A stretch of DNA of 64,000 nt from Pachyseris speciosa (GCA_016490735.1 JAEMWC010000100.1:111001-175000); one strand, 5' to 3'. Counted from the first letter of the stretch, positions 40,538-52,737 are shown. A program made the numbers and translations. The notes: generated by a model from the sequence alone, not told the origin.

Positions 40538-41106
40538 TGAATTTTTTTCAGGCTTCTTTTCGCAATTGCATAAATTGCGTTCACAACTGCGAGGATCATT
40601 CTTCATTTGATTTCATTTCCGCAGTTCATATATGATTCATTTCATATATCATTCAAACTTCCAACGTTGTTTGGCAGTTGGAACAACCGAACATCCGGCA
40701 ACTCACAACAACGCCCAACGTCGTATTAAAATGCACAAAATGTTGAGCCCAACAATGCTGGACAGGAAGTGAGTTTGCACGGGTGTTTTACCGCGCGCCG
40801 GAAACGAGCGACATTTTCAGTTGGGAAAAATTGCGTTGCCTATGCAAACATCATGTGATTAGGTCATTACGGCTTTAAATCCTTATTCCTTAAAAAAAAA
40901 AAAAAGTCGCGAATAAGCTCCCATAATTTTGCAGAACCGAAGGTCGGTGTTTGTGTCTGATTACATTGTAAACAAATGACGTTGTAATAGAAATGACAAT
41001 CGAATGCTTGTTTATGACGTCATAACTCGCGCGCGGAAGTCACGCTGAACGTTCAACGGACGAGAAACAATTCCTGAGAGCGGCCATGTGAAAACTACGC
41101 GAAGTG

Positions 41107-44100
41107 ATGTGCTTGTATCTGAAGCTGAGATTTGCCAGGTCAGTTAAATTTACAGTTTTTGCGGAAAGATCGTCGTAAATTGTCTGCGCGCATCTCGCAA
41201 TATTCTTTCAGTTAAGCTTTTTATAAATTAATTGTAAAAAACCTTTCCGAATTCCCAATTCCCTGGTCAGCGAGAAAACTAAATTACGCAGATCATATTT
41301 TGAATTTTTCCACTCTTTTTATTCTTCAACACTCAAACAGAGATTTTGTGCCGCCGACACAACCTCAGAATTGAGTATTCACGTGACATTTAATGATAAA
41401 GTTTAAATATATAGTTGTGATTCAGTTTTGCCACAATTTTCTTGGTTAAACAAAGACAAGGCTTTTCACCGTGTTTTTCATAACTTTATTGTATACAGAC
41501 TCTTTATGATTTGTAATTGAAAATGCAAACTATGTTCAGACAGTGTTTTCAAGACGGAAGGCGATCAGCTATGCTGGAGGGTAAATGATAAACCAACGAG
41601 GGGAAACCGCGAAACGTTTAAATTCAACGAGGGCTGAATGAAGTTGTGCTTTTATTTTGTTATAATTTTTTGTAATATTTCGAAACACAAATTTTCTCTT
41701 CCCTTCCCCCCTTGGTATGGTTGTTTTTTACGCGCGACGCGCGCCGTGTTTTCTCTTAGCCAATCAGGTCTTGAACTTGAATTTGAGTTGACGTGGACAC
41801 TTCTGTCGTGTGTTTTTGGAGTTTTGGCTTTTTTATCTCACTTTGTCGCTTCGTCTTTTTTTTTTTTTTTTTGTTTATGAAGTTTTTTTCTCTTTCGTTT
41901 GGTTTAACTTTTGGAGCCAAATGTTACATTTCATTTCATATTTTAATTAAACAAGAAACAAGATCAATCAACGGAGTTTGGTTTCTCTTCTCTGAGCATG
42001 AATAAGGACTTTTTACATATTTACCCCGTGTTTAAGATATAATGGTGGGAAATAAACACCCGTGTTAAATTATCGCACAGTGAACTAAAAATTGGCCATT
42101 TAGGAAAAAGTGTCATTAGAAGACATGTTTATTTTTGACGGTAAAGTTCTGAGTTAAATCACCTTCTCTCTTTCACATGAAAGAAAAGAGGAAGCAAGAT
42201 GTGATGGCAGGAAGATTTGTCCCTTCCTGCAACTACCGGTAGGACCGAGGCTGTAGACAACGACGATGATGATTAGCATGGCTCCTGCTTTAGCTAGCGA
42301 TCAGTTTAAAACTTCCACCTTGGAAACAGGCCGACAGTTCAATTGCATCCCTTTCTCTTATCAGGCGTAGGAAAGCTGCTGAACAGAAGACTCAAAGTCT
42401 GAAAAACTCTATGATCGAGTCGTTCAACAGAATATCCTCGTCTGTGTCAGGCGTTATGGCGGGAAGCAGCAGCAAGGCCAGACAGTCAAGCTACACTGTT
42501 GGCATGAGGACTGGAGCCGCTGCATCGAGAGGGCCTGGAATGGGAAGAGGGGCTGGAAGAGGAAGATCTGTGGGCGGAGGAATGGGGCCCGGAGGAAGAG
42601 GCGGGAATCCCCGAGGGAGCACTGATACCAGAAAGGGCCAAAACCCACGTCAAAACTCAACAGTTTCCTCGGCAAATAAAGCTCCGGAGAAGAAGCAAAA
42701 GAAGAAAAAGAAGAAGAAAGGGAAAGATAAAGGCACGGTAAGGACATGCATGATTCATTTAAGCAATACGCCACAGGTTTCTATTGGTTTATAGGTTAAT
42801 AAACCACGCGGGATGTTGGAAGAACACTCGAAGAATTCGTAAATCGATCACGAGCCGCAGGCGAGTGATTTACTGATTCTTCGAGTGTTCTTCCAACATC
42901 CCAAGTTGCATCCCAAATTCAGCAGACGCGCGAAATTTCCATGAGTTTACTAGAACAATAAACCATAGCTGATTGACCAATCAAAGCGCGCGAATTGATT
43001 TGGTTATTGTATAAAAGTGATTAACACTGTAGTTGCCATTTGTAACGTGCCCTTCCCCGTGCATGTGCCTGTAACTGAGCCTTTGCCACTCTGCTGTGCC
43101 TGTGTCGGTCGTTTGGGTGTCCTGTGCTTTTGTCAGTCCCTTTCCTGGTGCTCTTGCATAGGCATTAGAAGGACTCTGGTCCATACGTCTGCTAGTACCT
43201 ATTGATATGGTTGTGTCTATGCTTGCGCAAACACTTGTCATCTGTGCTTGTGCCTGTTGCTTTGATATGCCCGGCTGTGATATACCATCCTTTATGCGTG
43301 TGATTATCACAGGGACACCCAAGGACAAGTTTCGGTAGATATCTAGATGTTCGGTGGAGGGTAATCCGCCTTGTGCTTTCGGCGTCGATTAAAGAGTTCA
43401 CTTGGATTTTCGTAACTAAAACGTGGCCTAAAAGATTCGAAATTGGGAAATCATAGCCCCTGAGGTTTTTGGAAAGGTCGTAATTGCTGTTTTTGGCAGT
43501 CAAAAACGTCAGCTAGCATTTTCGGAAAGAAAATAGTTCCCTAGAGAGTTCGTGGAAAGTTCATTTCAGCTTGCATTTTCGCAAAGGAAGACTTTGTTCC
43601 CGAACATTTTCGGGCAATTAAATTTCAGCTAGGGAATCCGAACAGATGAACTTCTTCTAGCTTATGAAAGCGTCACTTTAAACAGACTTCAAACACCACA
43701 AGGTAGTTAAAAATGCCTTTTTTTTTTGCCTTTCTACAGCTTTTGGTCGGTTTGACTCGTTGGGTGTTCCTGTTATCCCTAAGCTTAAGGTAATGGTCCA
43801 GTTTCGAGTTCGCTGAATAAAAGTACTGAGAACGCATTTGTACAGGGATAGCCTCGACCTAAAGTAAAATATTCACAAATTCCAGCGAGAAGATGACCTG
43901 TTTACAGCTCTGTCTATTGTTTAATTTTCAAATCTGTGGCACCTTCCCGCCGGTATTTGTAAAAGGTCGAGGCTAACCCTGTACAAATGCGTTCTCAGTG
44001 CTTTTATTCAGCGGTCATGGCGAACTCGAAACTGAGCTTCAGTCATTGATACCATTTTCCTCACAGCTTCCGGAGGAGACAAACACATTACCACCCTGTG

Positions 44101-44251
44101 CAGATTTTTCAAGAAGCCTGAGCGACAGAAAGGAGTCAGCAGACCAAGCCAGCGCTTTCGAAGGAACTTTATGACCAAGTCATGGGAAAGCGGCGTTTGT
44201 GACCTGTCCGTGCTGCACGATATTGCCGAAGAAGATGAGGAGATTGCGTGA
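41107..44251 (+). CDS. Unrecognised basic Gly/Arg- and Lys-rich protein
   Basis: The main exon is 42365-42736: after a TTATCAG acceptor it encodes RRKAAEQKTQSLKNSMIESF, a Ser-rich stretch, a Gly/Arg-rich segment (GRGAGRGRSVGGG, RGG-like, RNA-binding style) and a long Lys run, then a GTAAGG donor. The preceding exon could be 41107-41138 (ATG TGC, donor GTCAGT) or one ending at 42237 (donor GTAGGA); both end in phase 2, as required. The last exon starts at 44067 after TCACAG. From the upstream phase it would stop at 44174, but another frame stays open to TGA at 44251 (ending HDIAEEDEEIA). The final frame is unresolved. It is probably a nuclear or RNA-associated protein by composition only. I do not recognise the family. 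Confidence 0.45.
42808..42902. mobile_element. Foldback MITE with GGGATGTTGGAAGAACACTC ends
   Basis: Arms of about 45 nt pair: GGATGTTGGAAGAACACTCG at left and CGAGTGTTCTTCCAACATCC at right, with CACGAGCCGCAGGCGAGTG at the centre. Inside the intron of the basic-protein gene. Confidence 0.85.
43309..43773 (-). mobile_element. MITE with ACAGG(G)GACACCCAA(C/G)GA ends (copy 2)
   Basis: Inverted copy of the element at 5815-6259. It keeps the same internal order in reverse and imperfect terminal repeats (ACAGGGACACCCAAGGAC and CGTTGGGTGTTCCTGT). Confidence 0.8.
43799..44033. mobile_element. MITE with AGTTTCGAGTTCGC ends
   Basis: Arms of about 60 nt (AATAAAAG(T/C)ACTGAGAACGC and ATTTGTACAGGG.TAGCCTCGACC at left, mirrored at right). 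It ends 33 nt before the last exon of the basic-protein gene. Confidence 0.85.
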
Positions 44252-44428
44252 CATCAAGTGACAGTGTTTTTATAGATAAAATATGCTGATAGTTGCGTGA
44301 CATCCTCCTTAGGTGACACATACTTTTATATTGTATATAGGCGAGCTATAGCTTTGTTGTGAGGATCGCACTCGAAAGAGGTTAGATTGTTCTTTTTTTC
44401 GGTTTGTTATTTGTTAAACGAGGAAAAA

Positions 44429-44434
44429 AATAAA
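44429..44434 (+). terminator. Candidate polyadenylation signal of the basic-protein gene
   Basis: AATAAA about 180 nt after the farther stop codon, followed by T- and TG-rich sequence. Confidence 0.5.
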
Positions 44435-46033
44435 CAATAATTTTGTTGGTTTATGATTTTACCAACTGATACACGTTTTGATGTGTTACATCTATGTTAC
44501 ACATGGCTGTAACTTCAGTTAAAATGATCATGATGCTAACACTGAAAGTTATGCACGAGTTTGATTGGCGCATTTTCCGAGTTAAGTGGCTCATAGCCAC
44601 TTTGATTCTTCCTTTACAGTCCTCTTGAGTCATTTGTTTCGTCCTGACAAGCTGTTCACCACCATTAGTTGTTCATTCAACGCTGTCAAAGTTTGGAAAA
44701 TTTCAGCCATTCCCTTAACCAATCAAAGTGCAGGTCTTGTAGGAGTCGTCCTCCTCTTCCACAGACAACATATGATTGACAATTATCGTACAGTAAACAG
44801 TTTTTCCGTATATACCAAACCTGTGGGTTGGCAATTTCATAATGTCAATCTATCACCGACAAATTTAAAAACATCTCGACCGCAAATCCAGGAAATAGTC
44901 CATATGCCATCTCAGTTCGTGAGTGGCCTGTCGATCAGAGCGCGAGCATAAAAAAGCACCATGACTTCCGCTACCATACTAATTAGATATACGCTGTATC
45001 AGTTCGTCGAAGTTTTAAAGGGGCACTGTCGCGTAATTTGGACTCACCAAGAGATGTGTTTTCAACGACGGAACCTTTACCAAGAGCTCATTCAGTAATT
45101 TGCAACTATTTGCGGTTGTCTATGTTTGTAGAAGACGAGGAGGAAATGGATTGCAGCTAGAACCACTACCTTTTCCAAGTTTTGTCATTGCGTCTTGGAA
45201 AAATCTTCATTAAATAATACTTATTTCTATTCCCTCCAAAAAATAATTTGAAACCTACCTCAGTCGGCCCTTCATTAGTGTTACACAGGCCGTTCGTGTA
45301 ATTAAAAAAGTACTTACTCACAAGTTAAACAAACTTTTAACATAGATTTCCGGCTGTGATAGTGACCCTTTAACTTTACTAAAAACTAATTAAACGTCTC
45401 TGATAGAGACGAAGAGGTACGCTGGCTCCCTCCCTCAATAATGTCTGGGTAAGGCGCTGACATTTTCAAAGGCCAAACTTATAGATATAATTCGCCTACT
45501 TTTTCTATGGTTGTCACAAAATGTACGTGGTTAACGTTTACAAAGACCGGAATTTACCTTCCAATGAAGAATCTAGAGCGAGTCTATCGCTATTATGTAA
45601 ATTTGTAAATGGTCCAGATTTTCTAGTGTCTTAAGTCATAACTTAGCAGAATTTTCTTAAAGTTTATGAAATCTGTGAAAATAGGAAAAGAATATTTACA
45701 AATACAATTCAACCTCCTCACACTTTATACATGATTATCTTTCCTTTATTGGCCAAACTTGTCGTTTTTCTTTTTTGCATTCGTCGGAAGTATAGCACGG
45801 AGAGTGACAACTCTAAGAAGACCTGTTTGGGCAGGAAAAGAAATCTGGAAACTTGCCGGGAATGGGGAGACTCCACGGAGTTAATGAGATACGGGAGAAA
45901 AAAGCCTGCGTAGCAAGCTTTCTCGTTCGAATGACGTTTTCCACATTCTGGCCGCGCGAAAATTGGGACGAGAGCAAAAGAATGCAGTAAAACGTGTTCG
46001 AACGGGAACGCTTGCAACGCAGGCAAGGAGAAA
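44435..46033. other. Intergenic, one weak MITE
   Basis: The frame at 44586-44951 (121 codons) has no recognisable domain. TTAAAGGGGCACTGTCGC at about 45017 and its imperfect complement at about 45372 may bound a 355-bp MITE. Nothing else recognised. Confidence 0.45.
45017..45372. mobile_element. Possible MITE with TTAAAGGG(G/T)CACT ends
   Basis: 18-nt ends match at 15 positions as inverted repeats. The interior shows no further symmetry. Confidence 0.4.
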
Positions 46034-46117
46034 CAACCTCGTTCCCAGGGTCTCTCCTCTTCCCGCCCTCTCTCGCTCCAGGGGGCGGGATGAGGAGAGA
46101 CCCTGGGAACGAGGTTG
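46034..46117. mobile_element. Small foldback element, AACCTCGTTCCCAGGGTCTC family, copy 1
   Basis: Arms of about 30 nt: AACCTCGTTCCCAGGGTCTC at left and GAGACCCTGGGAACGAGGTT at right, with a Pu/Py-rich middle. Two further copies are at 48331-48410 and 56925-56989. Translation of one arm gives LVPRVSPLP-type peptides that contaminate many predicted cnidarian proteins. Confidence 0.9.
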
Positions 46118-46331
46118 AAGGAGAAAATGTCCGGCAACCATGAAATAATAGCGGGACAACAGGAAAAAAGTCGGGAAATTTGAAATCCTCGCGGGAACGC
46201 CATCAAAAAAATTCGGGAGTATTAATATCCAAAGTTCAAGCCTGTTTCTCCCAAATTTGTATTTGCTTTTTCTTTGGAGATGAGACGTTTTGACATTTAC
46301 GACAGTTCGACTGAGAGACGTAGACTGCGAA

Positions 46332-46436
46332 TAGTCTCTAACTTAGGCGATGATTGTGTGGCGGGCGAAAGACACGCGCGCGCGTGAAGTTGCGAGGAGA
46401 CGCGACGCGAGGGGAGCGCCAAAAATTAGAGACTAC
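46332..46436. mobile_element. CGCG-rich MITE, copy 1
   Basis: Ends TAGTCTCTAA and TTAGAGACTA, GC-rich core with GCGCGCGCG and GAGGAGACGCGACGCG. It belongs to a family found at four loci in this window (also 47312, 51643 and 55046). Copies share flank words (CTGCGA on one side, ACAGA.AAAG..GGGAGT on the other), so the true unit is longer than the inverted ends. Confidence 0.85.
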
Positions 46437-47311
46437 AGAGAAAGCCAGGGAGTATGACCTAGTTCATATCGTCTTTCAAGCCAATTAAGCGCAACCAGTG
46501 AGATTCCTTCTCTTCGCTTCCTGTCACTTGCTCCTGTCATCGACAAACTGCGGGAGATGTTTGTTACAGCAAAAAATGAATGAAAGCCCTCTTGTCTTTC
46601 GCGGGAAGCCGGGTATAAATGGCAGAAACAACAAAGAGAGCGGTAGGAAGGCCTTCTAAAAGCCTATCTGTAGCGATATCTGCCCTGTTTTCGGTTGTAA
46701 TTTTCTTGTTAACTACGGGGTTTTCAAGCGAAGCGTTTCTACGCAAAAATCTGTGCGAGATCACAAAACGAGCCGGAGTGGAGAAACGTCGCCTCGTGGA
46801 ACTTCGAAGCGAACAGGAATTTGAGTGTGAACAATCTTCTTAACTCTCGTCCCGAGTGTGTAAGAAACGCGCCAGGAAAATCCGTACTGCAACTGCACTG
46901 TTTCGTTTCTTTCGAAGAAATCTTAAATGCACAAACCGAGCCGCAAAGTTGTTCGAAGTCTACCAGTGAGTCTAAGCCGCGTGCGTGAGGTTTAAACACA
47001 TGGCGCGTTCCCCTTCTACAAATTCTGCCATCTCAAAATCAATTAGACTGGAGTCGTCACCGGAAAAGAAACCCCAAGCGAGAAAAGCGAGGAGATCCAT
47101 AAATTATGGCCCTGATCGCTCAGAGATTGAAGAGTTAGTGGTCTTGAATGAAACTGAAAATCCTCTTGTCAAAGTGGTGTAATCTGTACCGAATCAATGA
47201 TGTTGTGAGTGTTGACAGCGGCTTGTGTACCGTTGACAGATTTTAAGAAAGAGCCAATCAGCGTTTTGCGCTTGGAATGTACGCACTTATTCAAACTCCC
47301 TGGCTTTATCT
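46437..47311 (+). other. Segment between two inverted CGCG elements, short frames
   Basis: Holds a 74-codon frame at 46619-46843 (starts MAETTKRAVGRPSK, an AT-hook-like GRPSK, then a hydrophobic run from about residue 17 to 38 that could span a membrane). A basic 65-codon frame lies at 46985-47182 (MRFKHMARSPSTNSA). Neither is recognised. Because the segment is bounded by inverted copies of one repeat, it may travel as a unit. Confidence 0.35.
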
Positions 47312-47481
47312 GTAGTCTCTAATTTTTGGCACTCCCTTCGCGTAACGTCTCCTCGCAACTATGGCGATGGATTGTGGGGCGGGTGAAAGACGCGCGCGCG
47401 CGAAGTTGCGCGTCTCCTCGCAACTTCGCGCGCGCGTGTCCTTCACCCGCCCCACAATCTATCGCCGAAATTAGAGACTAC
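47312..47481. mobile_element. CGCG-rich MITE, copies 2 and 3 fused
   Basis: Two family members overlap: the outer ends are GTAGTCTCTAATTTTTGGC and TTAGAGACTAC, while the middle repeats ACGCGCGCGCGCGAAGTTGC and its complement, forming a strong hairpin. Orientation is opposite to copy 1. Confidence 0.8.
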
Positions 47482-47498
47482 TCGCAGTCGTTATCTGC

Positions 47499-47595
47499 AT
47501 AGGCTCGATTTCCGCCGCTCACTCGGATCCGGGCTTTCCTCCCCGAGAGAGGGAGGAAAGTCCGGACCCGAGTGAGCGGCAGAAATCGAGCCTAT
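47499..47595. repeat. Palindrome with ATAGGCTCGATTTC ends
   Basis: Arms of about 45 nt (ATAGGCTCGATTTCCGCCGC, CACTCGG.TCCGG.CTTTCC) pair closely around CCCCGAGAGAGGG. Confidence 0.9.
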
Positions 47596-48330
47596 CATTC
47601 CGGCTTTTCTGAAATAGCTTCCCAAGCACCGTTTGAAGAACGAAACGCATAACCGATACCCTTCTAGTGCCCCTGGCATGGACCTGCTGAACAAATCAGC
47701 CGGATTTTCCAATGCTATGTGTTGTGCGCTAAGGTCCACCCCGGGGGTCCACCTGATTAGTTTTACTGCTTAATTGGACGGAGATCTATATATTAACGCA
47801 GCCCATAGACGAGTCGAAATAGGGTATCGATTTTGATCATTTTGGTTTGTGCACTCTAGTCTTGAATTGGGTATGTTTTTTAGAAGAAGCTACTTCTGCA
47901 TCATAAGGCGATAAGACCATCAACAAAATCCCTTCTTTTTTGTCTTTTAATTATGTTAACGCCAACCGTGTACGTGAAACAGGTCTGAAAAAGGAAGAAA
48001 AATCTCAGATTTTGGTCTGAAATAGGGAAAGGGTTTCAGGAAGCGGGCCGCACACTCCCACCCAATTTTCTGGGAGTACCCCTCCCCACCGTGGGTTTCT
48101 AAAACACCCCTCCCCCCCCCCCTCCCCAGGCGGAAGACTGGGAACAGGTGAAAATTATATCGATTTTCCCGTCAGTTCTCCTTTAAGATCCAAAGGAAAA
48201 AACGATGTAAACGCTGATTGATAGCGGTCGGGGATACCTTGCGTGGGCGAAAGTTGTCTCGAGACCTAACGAAGGAGATAGTTGGGAAAGAAAGAATTCC
48301 AACCAAAGGTATATAGGAAGGTTTCAAAGC

Positions 48331-48410
48331 AACCTCGTTCCCAGGGTCTCTCATCTTCCCGCCCAAGCGAGAGAGGGGCGGGAAGAGGAGAGACCTTGGG
48401 AATGAGGTTG
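48331..48410. mobile_element. Small foldback element, AACCTCGTTCCCAGGGTCTC family, copy 2
   Basis: Ends AACCTCGTTCCCAGGGTCTC and GAGACCTTGGGAATGAGGTT, 80 nt in all, slightly diverged right arm. Confidence 0.9.
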
Positions 48411-50293
48411 GTTTCAAAGCGGAACATCTGACAAAAAAGCGAAAAATCCGAGGAATGAAAAAACGTAGCAGATCTGATGTGCCTATCACAATACCTTCTG
48501 TCGTTCATATTTGTGCTTCCTTAATAATTACTGACTTAGATCACAAAAGATATTTTAATTAACTACTTTACTAGAGCTACTACTGCAGTGAAACCACCCA
48601 TATGTGCTCTTTTGTACCTATGGTTTGGGTAGAAACGGATTGAATAATCTTGAAAAGAGTCACGCTGCCATTTTTTTTAAAACGATTTTTCGACAAACGG
48701 GTTGTGTTTGTTTTCCTTGATGCCAAAGCATGGCTACAAAAAACGTTCTTAGGTTTCATTTAACGGCACAGTCTTGACGCAAGCACAAATGCCCATGACT
48801 TAACTCCTCTAAAGAAGCCGGAACTCTTCACTTCTTTTAATTTTGTGGCAAGCGTGGTGGTCTAGCTTTCGGATGGCCATGTGTGGTCTATAATGTACGT
48901 GACACGCGACTGATCACCTTTTGTCTAAATTTAGTTTTCTAGCTGATGGTTTTTAGTTTTCTTATATCACATTTCAATATCAACCCTTTTCATCTCGACC
49001 AGGAGTCCGCTTAATTACTTTGGGGCTACGGTTAGTTCTGTTCCTTCAATCTCGGAGTCATCATGAAATCTGAGTTTTTGGTGTCGTTTTTATCTCGCGT
49101 TTACCCTTTCTAATTATCCTACTGTATCTTGTCTTTCTATTTATCCCCCATCTTATCCCAGATTCAAGGAATATTGTTCGCTAACTGGTAATTGATACAA
49201 TGATTGATGTTTTCTTTTAATATCCCTTGAGCAATCTTGTAACATTGCAATACCTTTATAACGATGGGGAAAATTCATTCAAAAGCTAGGAGAGCAAAAA
49301 ATACAAGACCTGACTTCAACAATATTTTCGATCACTGCTGACAAACTACATCGAATCTGCCTACAAAGTTTAGGGCTGTACTTGCAGAGAAAAAATTCTA
49401 CACTGTGGTGAAATATGAATGCTTGATTTTGTTATAAGGTGAGATCGATTGATTGCGGCGGATAGGACTGAGGACATCCCGTACGTACTTCTCACTTGGT
49501 ATTGAGTTGTAGTGGTTGCGTAGCAGACTATCGTAGGCACTCATCACGCTAAATAAAGGGCTTGGCCTTGAATACCGAATCTCTCAGTGTAGGAATGATG
49601 GTTTCAAAAGCGCAGAACTCAGTCAAGCATGGCGAAAAGGCTGTTTTTGATGCTAGAGACGTTAAATTCGTCTCGAGACGAAAACGGTAAATAAGGCAGA
49701 CGAATTCAACGTATGACGACCTTGATGTCTTCTGTTAAATGGGTCGTTGAGGCAGTTGAGGTGCACTAATCCCAAGGTTCCGTAATGAGCTGGTCATATG
49801 ACAAATTTAGAGCGGAAATGGGTTACGGAACTGTGGTGTCTGAGTTGGACCCAGCTCAACGACACGAGCAAGGTCTTATATAGTACAAAGCAAATAAAGA
49901 GGCGTTTGGCAACCAGAACAGACCCAAAACTGGTACCCTTCGGTTAAGGCAAGAGAGCTGCTAACAATGTTATAGCTACAAGGTCAAATGCCGGCGCTAA
50001 GACCTCACTGATCGAAGAACGCTAAGCACGTGGCGTGTGGTCATGATGATTTCCAGCGTCGATCGCTCCTCCGGGATAATGTGCTACGTTGTGTACACTA
50101 CAAAGAGCGTATGGTATGCAGTTCGGTGCAGAGTTTCAAAACAATACAGTAAGCAACTTGGCCATTTTCTGAGAGTATGGACTGCCCGGCTATAGAAAGC
50201 ATTCATTTGAAAGCAAATCTCGATTAACTACTCAACGCGGCATTCTAAAGAAATAATAATACGTACAATTCGCCTAGGTTATTCTTTGCTTAC
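48411..50293. other. Intergenic, nothing recognised
   Basis: AT-rich, with no open frame longer than a few dozen codons, no inverted repeat and no RNA gene that I can see. Confidence 0.5.
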
Positions 50294-50356
50294 CTGATCG
50301 ATCTCTGGAAGCTCACTCTCTCCCCGAGTCGCGTTATTTGATGGAGAAGAGCTCAT
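50294..50356 (-). CDS. Possible first coding exon of an unknown minus-strand gene
   Basis: From ATG at 50356 the minus strand reads 21 codons (MSSSPSNNATRGESELPEID then Q) to a consensus donor CAG|GTAAGC at 50294, ending in phase 0. No following exon was identified between here and 48 kb. It could be chance. Confidence 0.25.
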
Positions 50357-51642
50357 AACGAGCTTTCAAAGTGGAATGATCTGATGATACAACCATGCAC
50401 GCACTCACCACGGTGTTGGCTTTCGAAGAACAAGAGGCTACAATTAGCCTAAACCCGGGCTTGTAAAAAACAGTATTGTATCCCTAACTTAGTGCTAAAC
50501 AAAAGAATAGAGGGAAGTCTGTCTTTCTTACATCGGACGCATTGTGTTTAGCTTGTGTTGGAGTCTATTTCTTTAGACCCCTATCAACATTTATTCCTCT
50601 AAAATACAGCTCAACCATTGAGAACAGTAATTATAACACTTGTAAAAAATATTTCTAAAAGAACAAGAAAAAGAGAAACAGAAAAATAAAGCCCGTGATA
50701 TATACCACTAAAAAAGCTAAAAGACATCAAACCCGGGTTAGCTGTGTCACAGGCAAGAACAGTGACCTTTAGGCCACAGAGGTTTATCCTTTTGCAAGGT
50801 GATAAAAATAGTGTATTGATTCCAAAAAAAAACTAAGCACACTTGTTTTCGCTTCGCTGGATAATTGTTTGAGAAAGGAAACGCTTATCGAACGATGTAG
50901 GATTTTTTCGCATAAACGTTAATGGAGTACGTCTCGGTGAAATGTGAGTAGAAAATTAATTAGCAGAGTGAAACTGTTTACAAACACTTCTCCTTTGTCG
51001 TCTCATGTTATTATAATCGGCTCCGAAGCACAAGACCTAGAAAACTCAGACCCACCCCCCAAACTGTAAAAACTCAAACCCCTCATAAACGGCGATAATT
51101 CATTTTGCCCACGTTTATTTCACTTTGAAAATTTGTATAGTTGTGAGGGGTCTGAGTTTTCCAGTTTGGGAGAGGGGGGGTCTGAGTATTCTAGGTCTCG
51201 TGCTCCGGAGCCGATTATAATAACGTGAAGTGTTTGTTATCTGCGATAAATAGACGGTGTAACATTTCAGCGCACTGAACGGCGATAATTTATTTTGTCC
51301 ACGTTTATTTGACTTTGAAAATTTGTATAGTTTTGAGGGGTCTGAGTTTTCTAGGTCTGAGGTCTGCGTTTTCTAGGTCTGAGTTCTCCAGACACCCGAT
51401 ACGGGGAACACGGCGGCAATCCATCTGGAGTTAAATTTTGGTCATGTTAAAAGCTTTCTTCTCGCTGTTGAACTTGCAAACATTCGTATAGACACTTCTC
51501 TTAACATATTAGTTGTTCAGACTTCAAAGACACAAGGTGAATCGACGTTTTCCAATACGTGACAACAGGCATCATTCTTGCTGTTGATATGAGATTTACA
51601 CTTCTGAATCACTCGGCTGGGAAAGGTCAAACTCCCTTTGTC

Positions 51643-51740
51643 TGTAGTCTCTAATTTTTGGCGCTCCCCTCGCGTCGCGTCTCCTCGCAACTTCGCGCGC
51701 GCACGTGGCCCCAAAATCCGTCGCCAAAATTAGAGACTAC
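51643..51740. mobile_element. CGCG-rich MITE, left-arm copy
   Basis: Ends GTAGTCTCTAATTTTTGGCG and AAAATTAGAGACTAC, at the position mirrored by 55046-55152 in the other arm. Confidence 0.85.
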
Positions 51741-52705
51741 TCGCAATCTCCTGAAGCAGTCCATCTGCCATTAAGTTTACTCATGTTAAAAGCTTTCTTC
51801 TCGCCGTTGAACTTGCAAACATTCGCATAGACACTTCTCTTAACATATTGTTTGTTCAGACTTCAAAAGCCACAAGATGAATCGACATTTTCCCGTACGT
51901 GACAACACGCATCACTGTTGTTAAAAATAGTTAGCGCTTGCGCAGAAACGCCGGAAGTGCCATTTGTGGATGATACTCGACGACGAAAAAGAATAATCGT
52001 CGGTAGTTTAAGACCCGGGCGCCGCGCGAGACGCGCGCAGCCGGGTAATTAGCTTACGTTGGCACAAACACACAACACACAAAAGGTAACGCAAAGATAT
52101 AAAATGACAACCTTTAGAAACAAACAAACTAAAAAGGAATGAAACAGCATTCGTTGATTATAGTCCTAACAAACCAAGAAGCACAATAATATTTTTCACA
52201 TGTAATCGTGTATGTGGAGCGAAATCCTTATTCGTTCCCAAAAGAGTCGCGAAAACTTGTCACTCTTTTTAAATTTTAGAAACTTTTTGCGTTACCCGTT
52301 GCCTCAATGTTTGTCTGTCAAAATTTCCCGTTTCACTGAGGTTTTACACTGGTTTCAATTAATGTAGGTGATAACCTACAGTTTATCTCCTTATTAGTGA
52401 GAGAGCAGTTTAAAAGAGACCACACACCTAGAGTTGTACGCTCAAGGAAGCTAGACCGAAACATGCAAACCGCCATAAAAAGGACTGCTTTGAGGATCAG
52501 CTTGCCAATAAATCGTTTTTATCTTGGAAAATCCCTAATGTAATACACACCCACATTTCAACGTCTTTATTCCGGTTTATGAAGTGTGGCTGGGTAGCTT
52601 GGAAAAGCCGGAATGACGGAATTCGGAATATTCGGAACACCCGGAATACTCGGAATACTACAAATTAATTAATTAATTAATTAATTAATGAAAAAATAAA
52701 TGAAA

Positions 52706-52737
<32 letters not shown>

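Larger units (their letters stand above)
39705..40660. mobile_element. Cluster of tRNA-Thr-like SINE copies, two orientations
   Basis: Full copies on the minus strand at about 39705-39935 and 39948-40260. A truncated minus copy at 40268-40358 switches directly into a full plus copy at about 40359-40640. Each unit has the block AATGAAGAATGATCCTCGCA, a 74-nt tRNA-like core, then GACGTTGGGAGCAGGTCAAT and TATGTTCCCGTGA. The second copy carries a 67-nt insertion at 39981-40047. Confidence 0.85.

Noticed and set aside
44586..44951. 121-codon plus-strand frame after the basic-protein gene
   Set aside because: No start context, domain or neighbour support; it lies in sequence with no other gene signs.
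45718..46206. 162-codon minus-strand frame
   Set aside because: It runs through the foldback element at 46034, includes the known repeat peptide, and has no domain.
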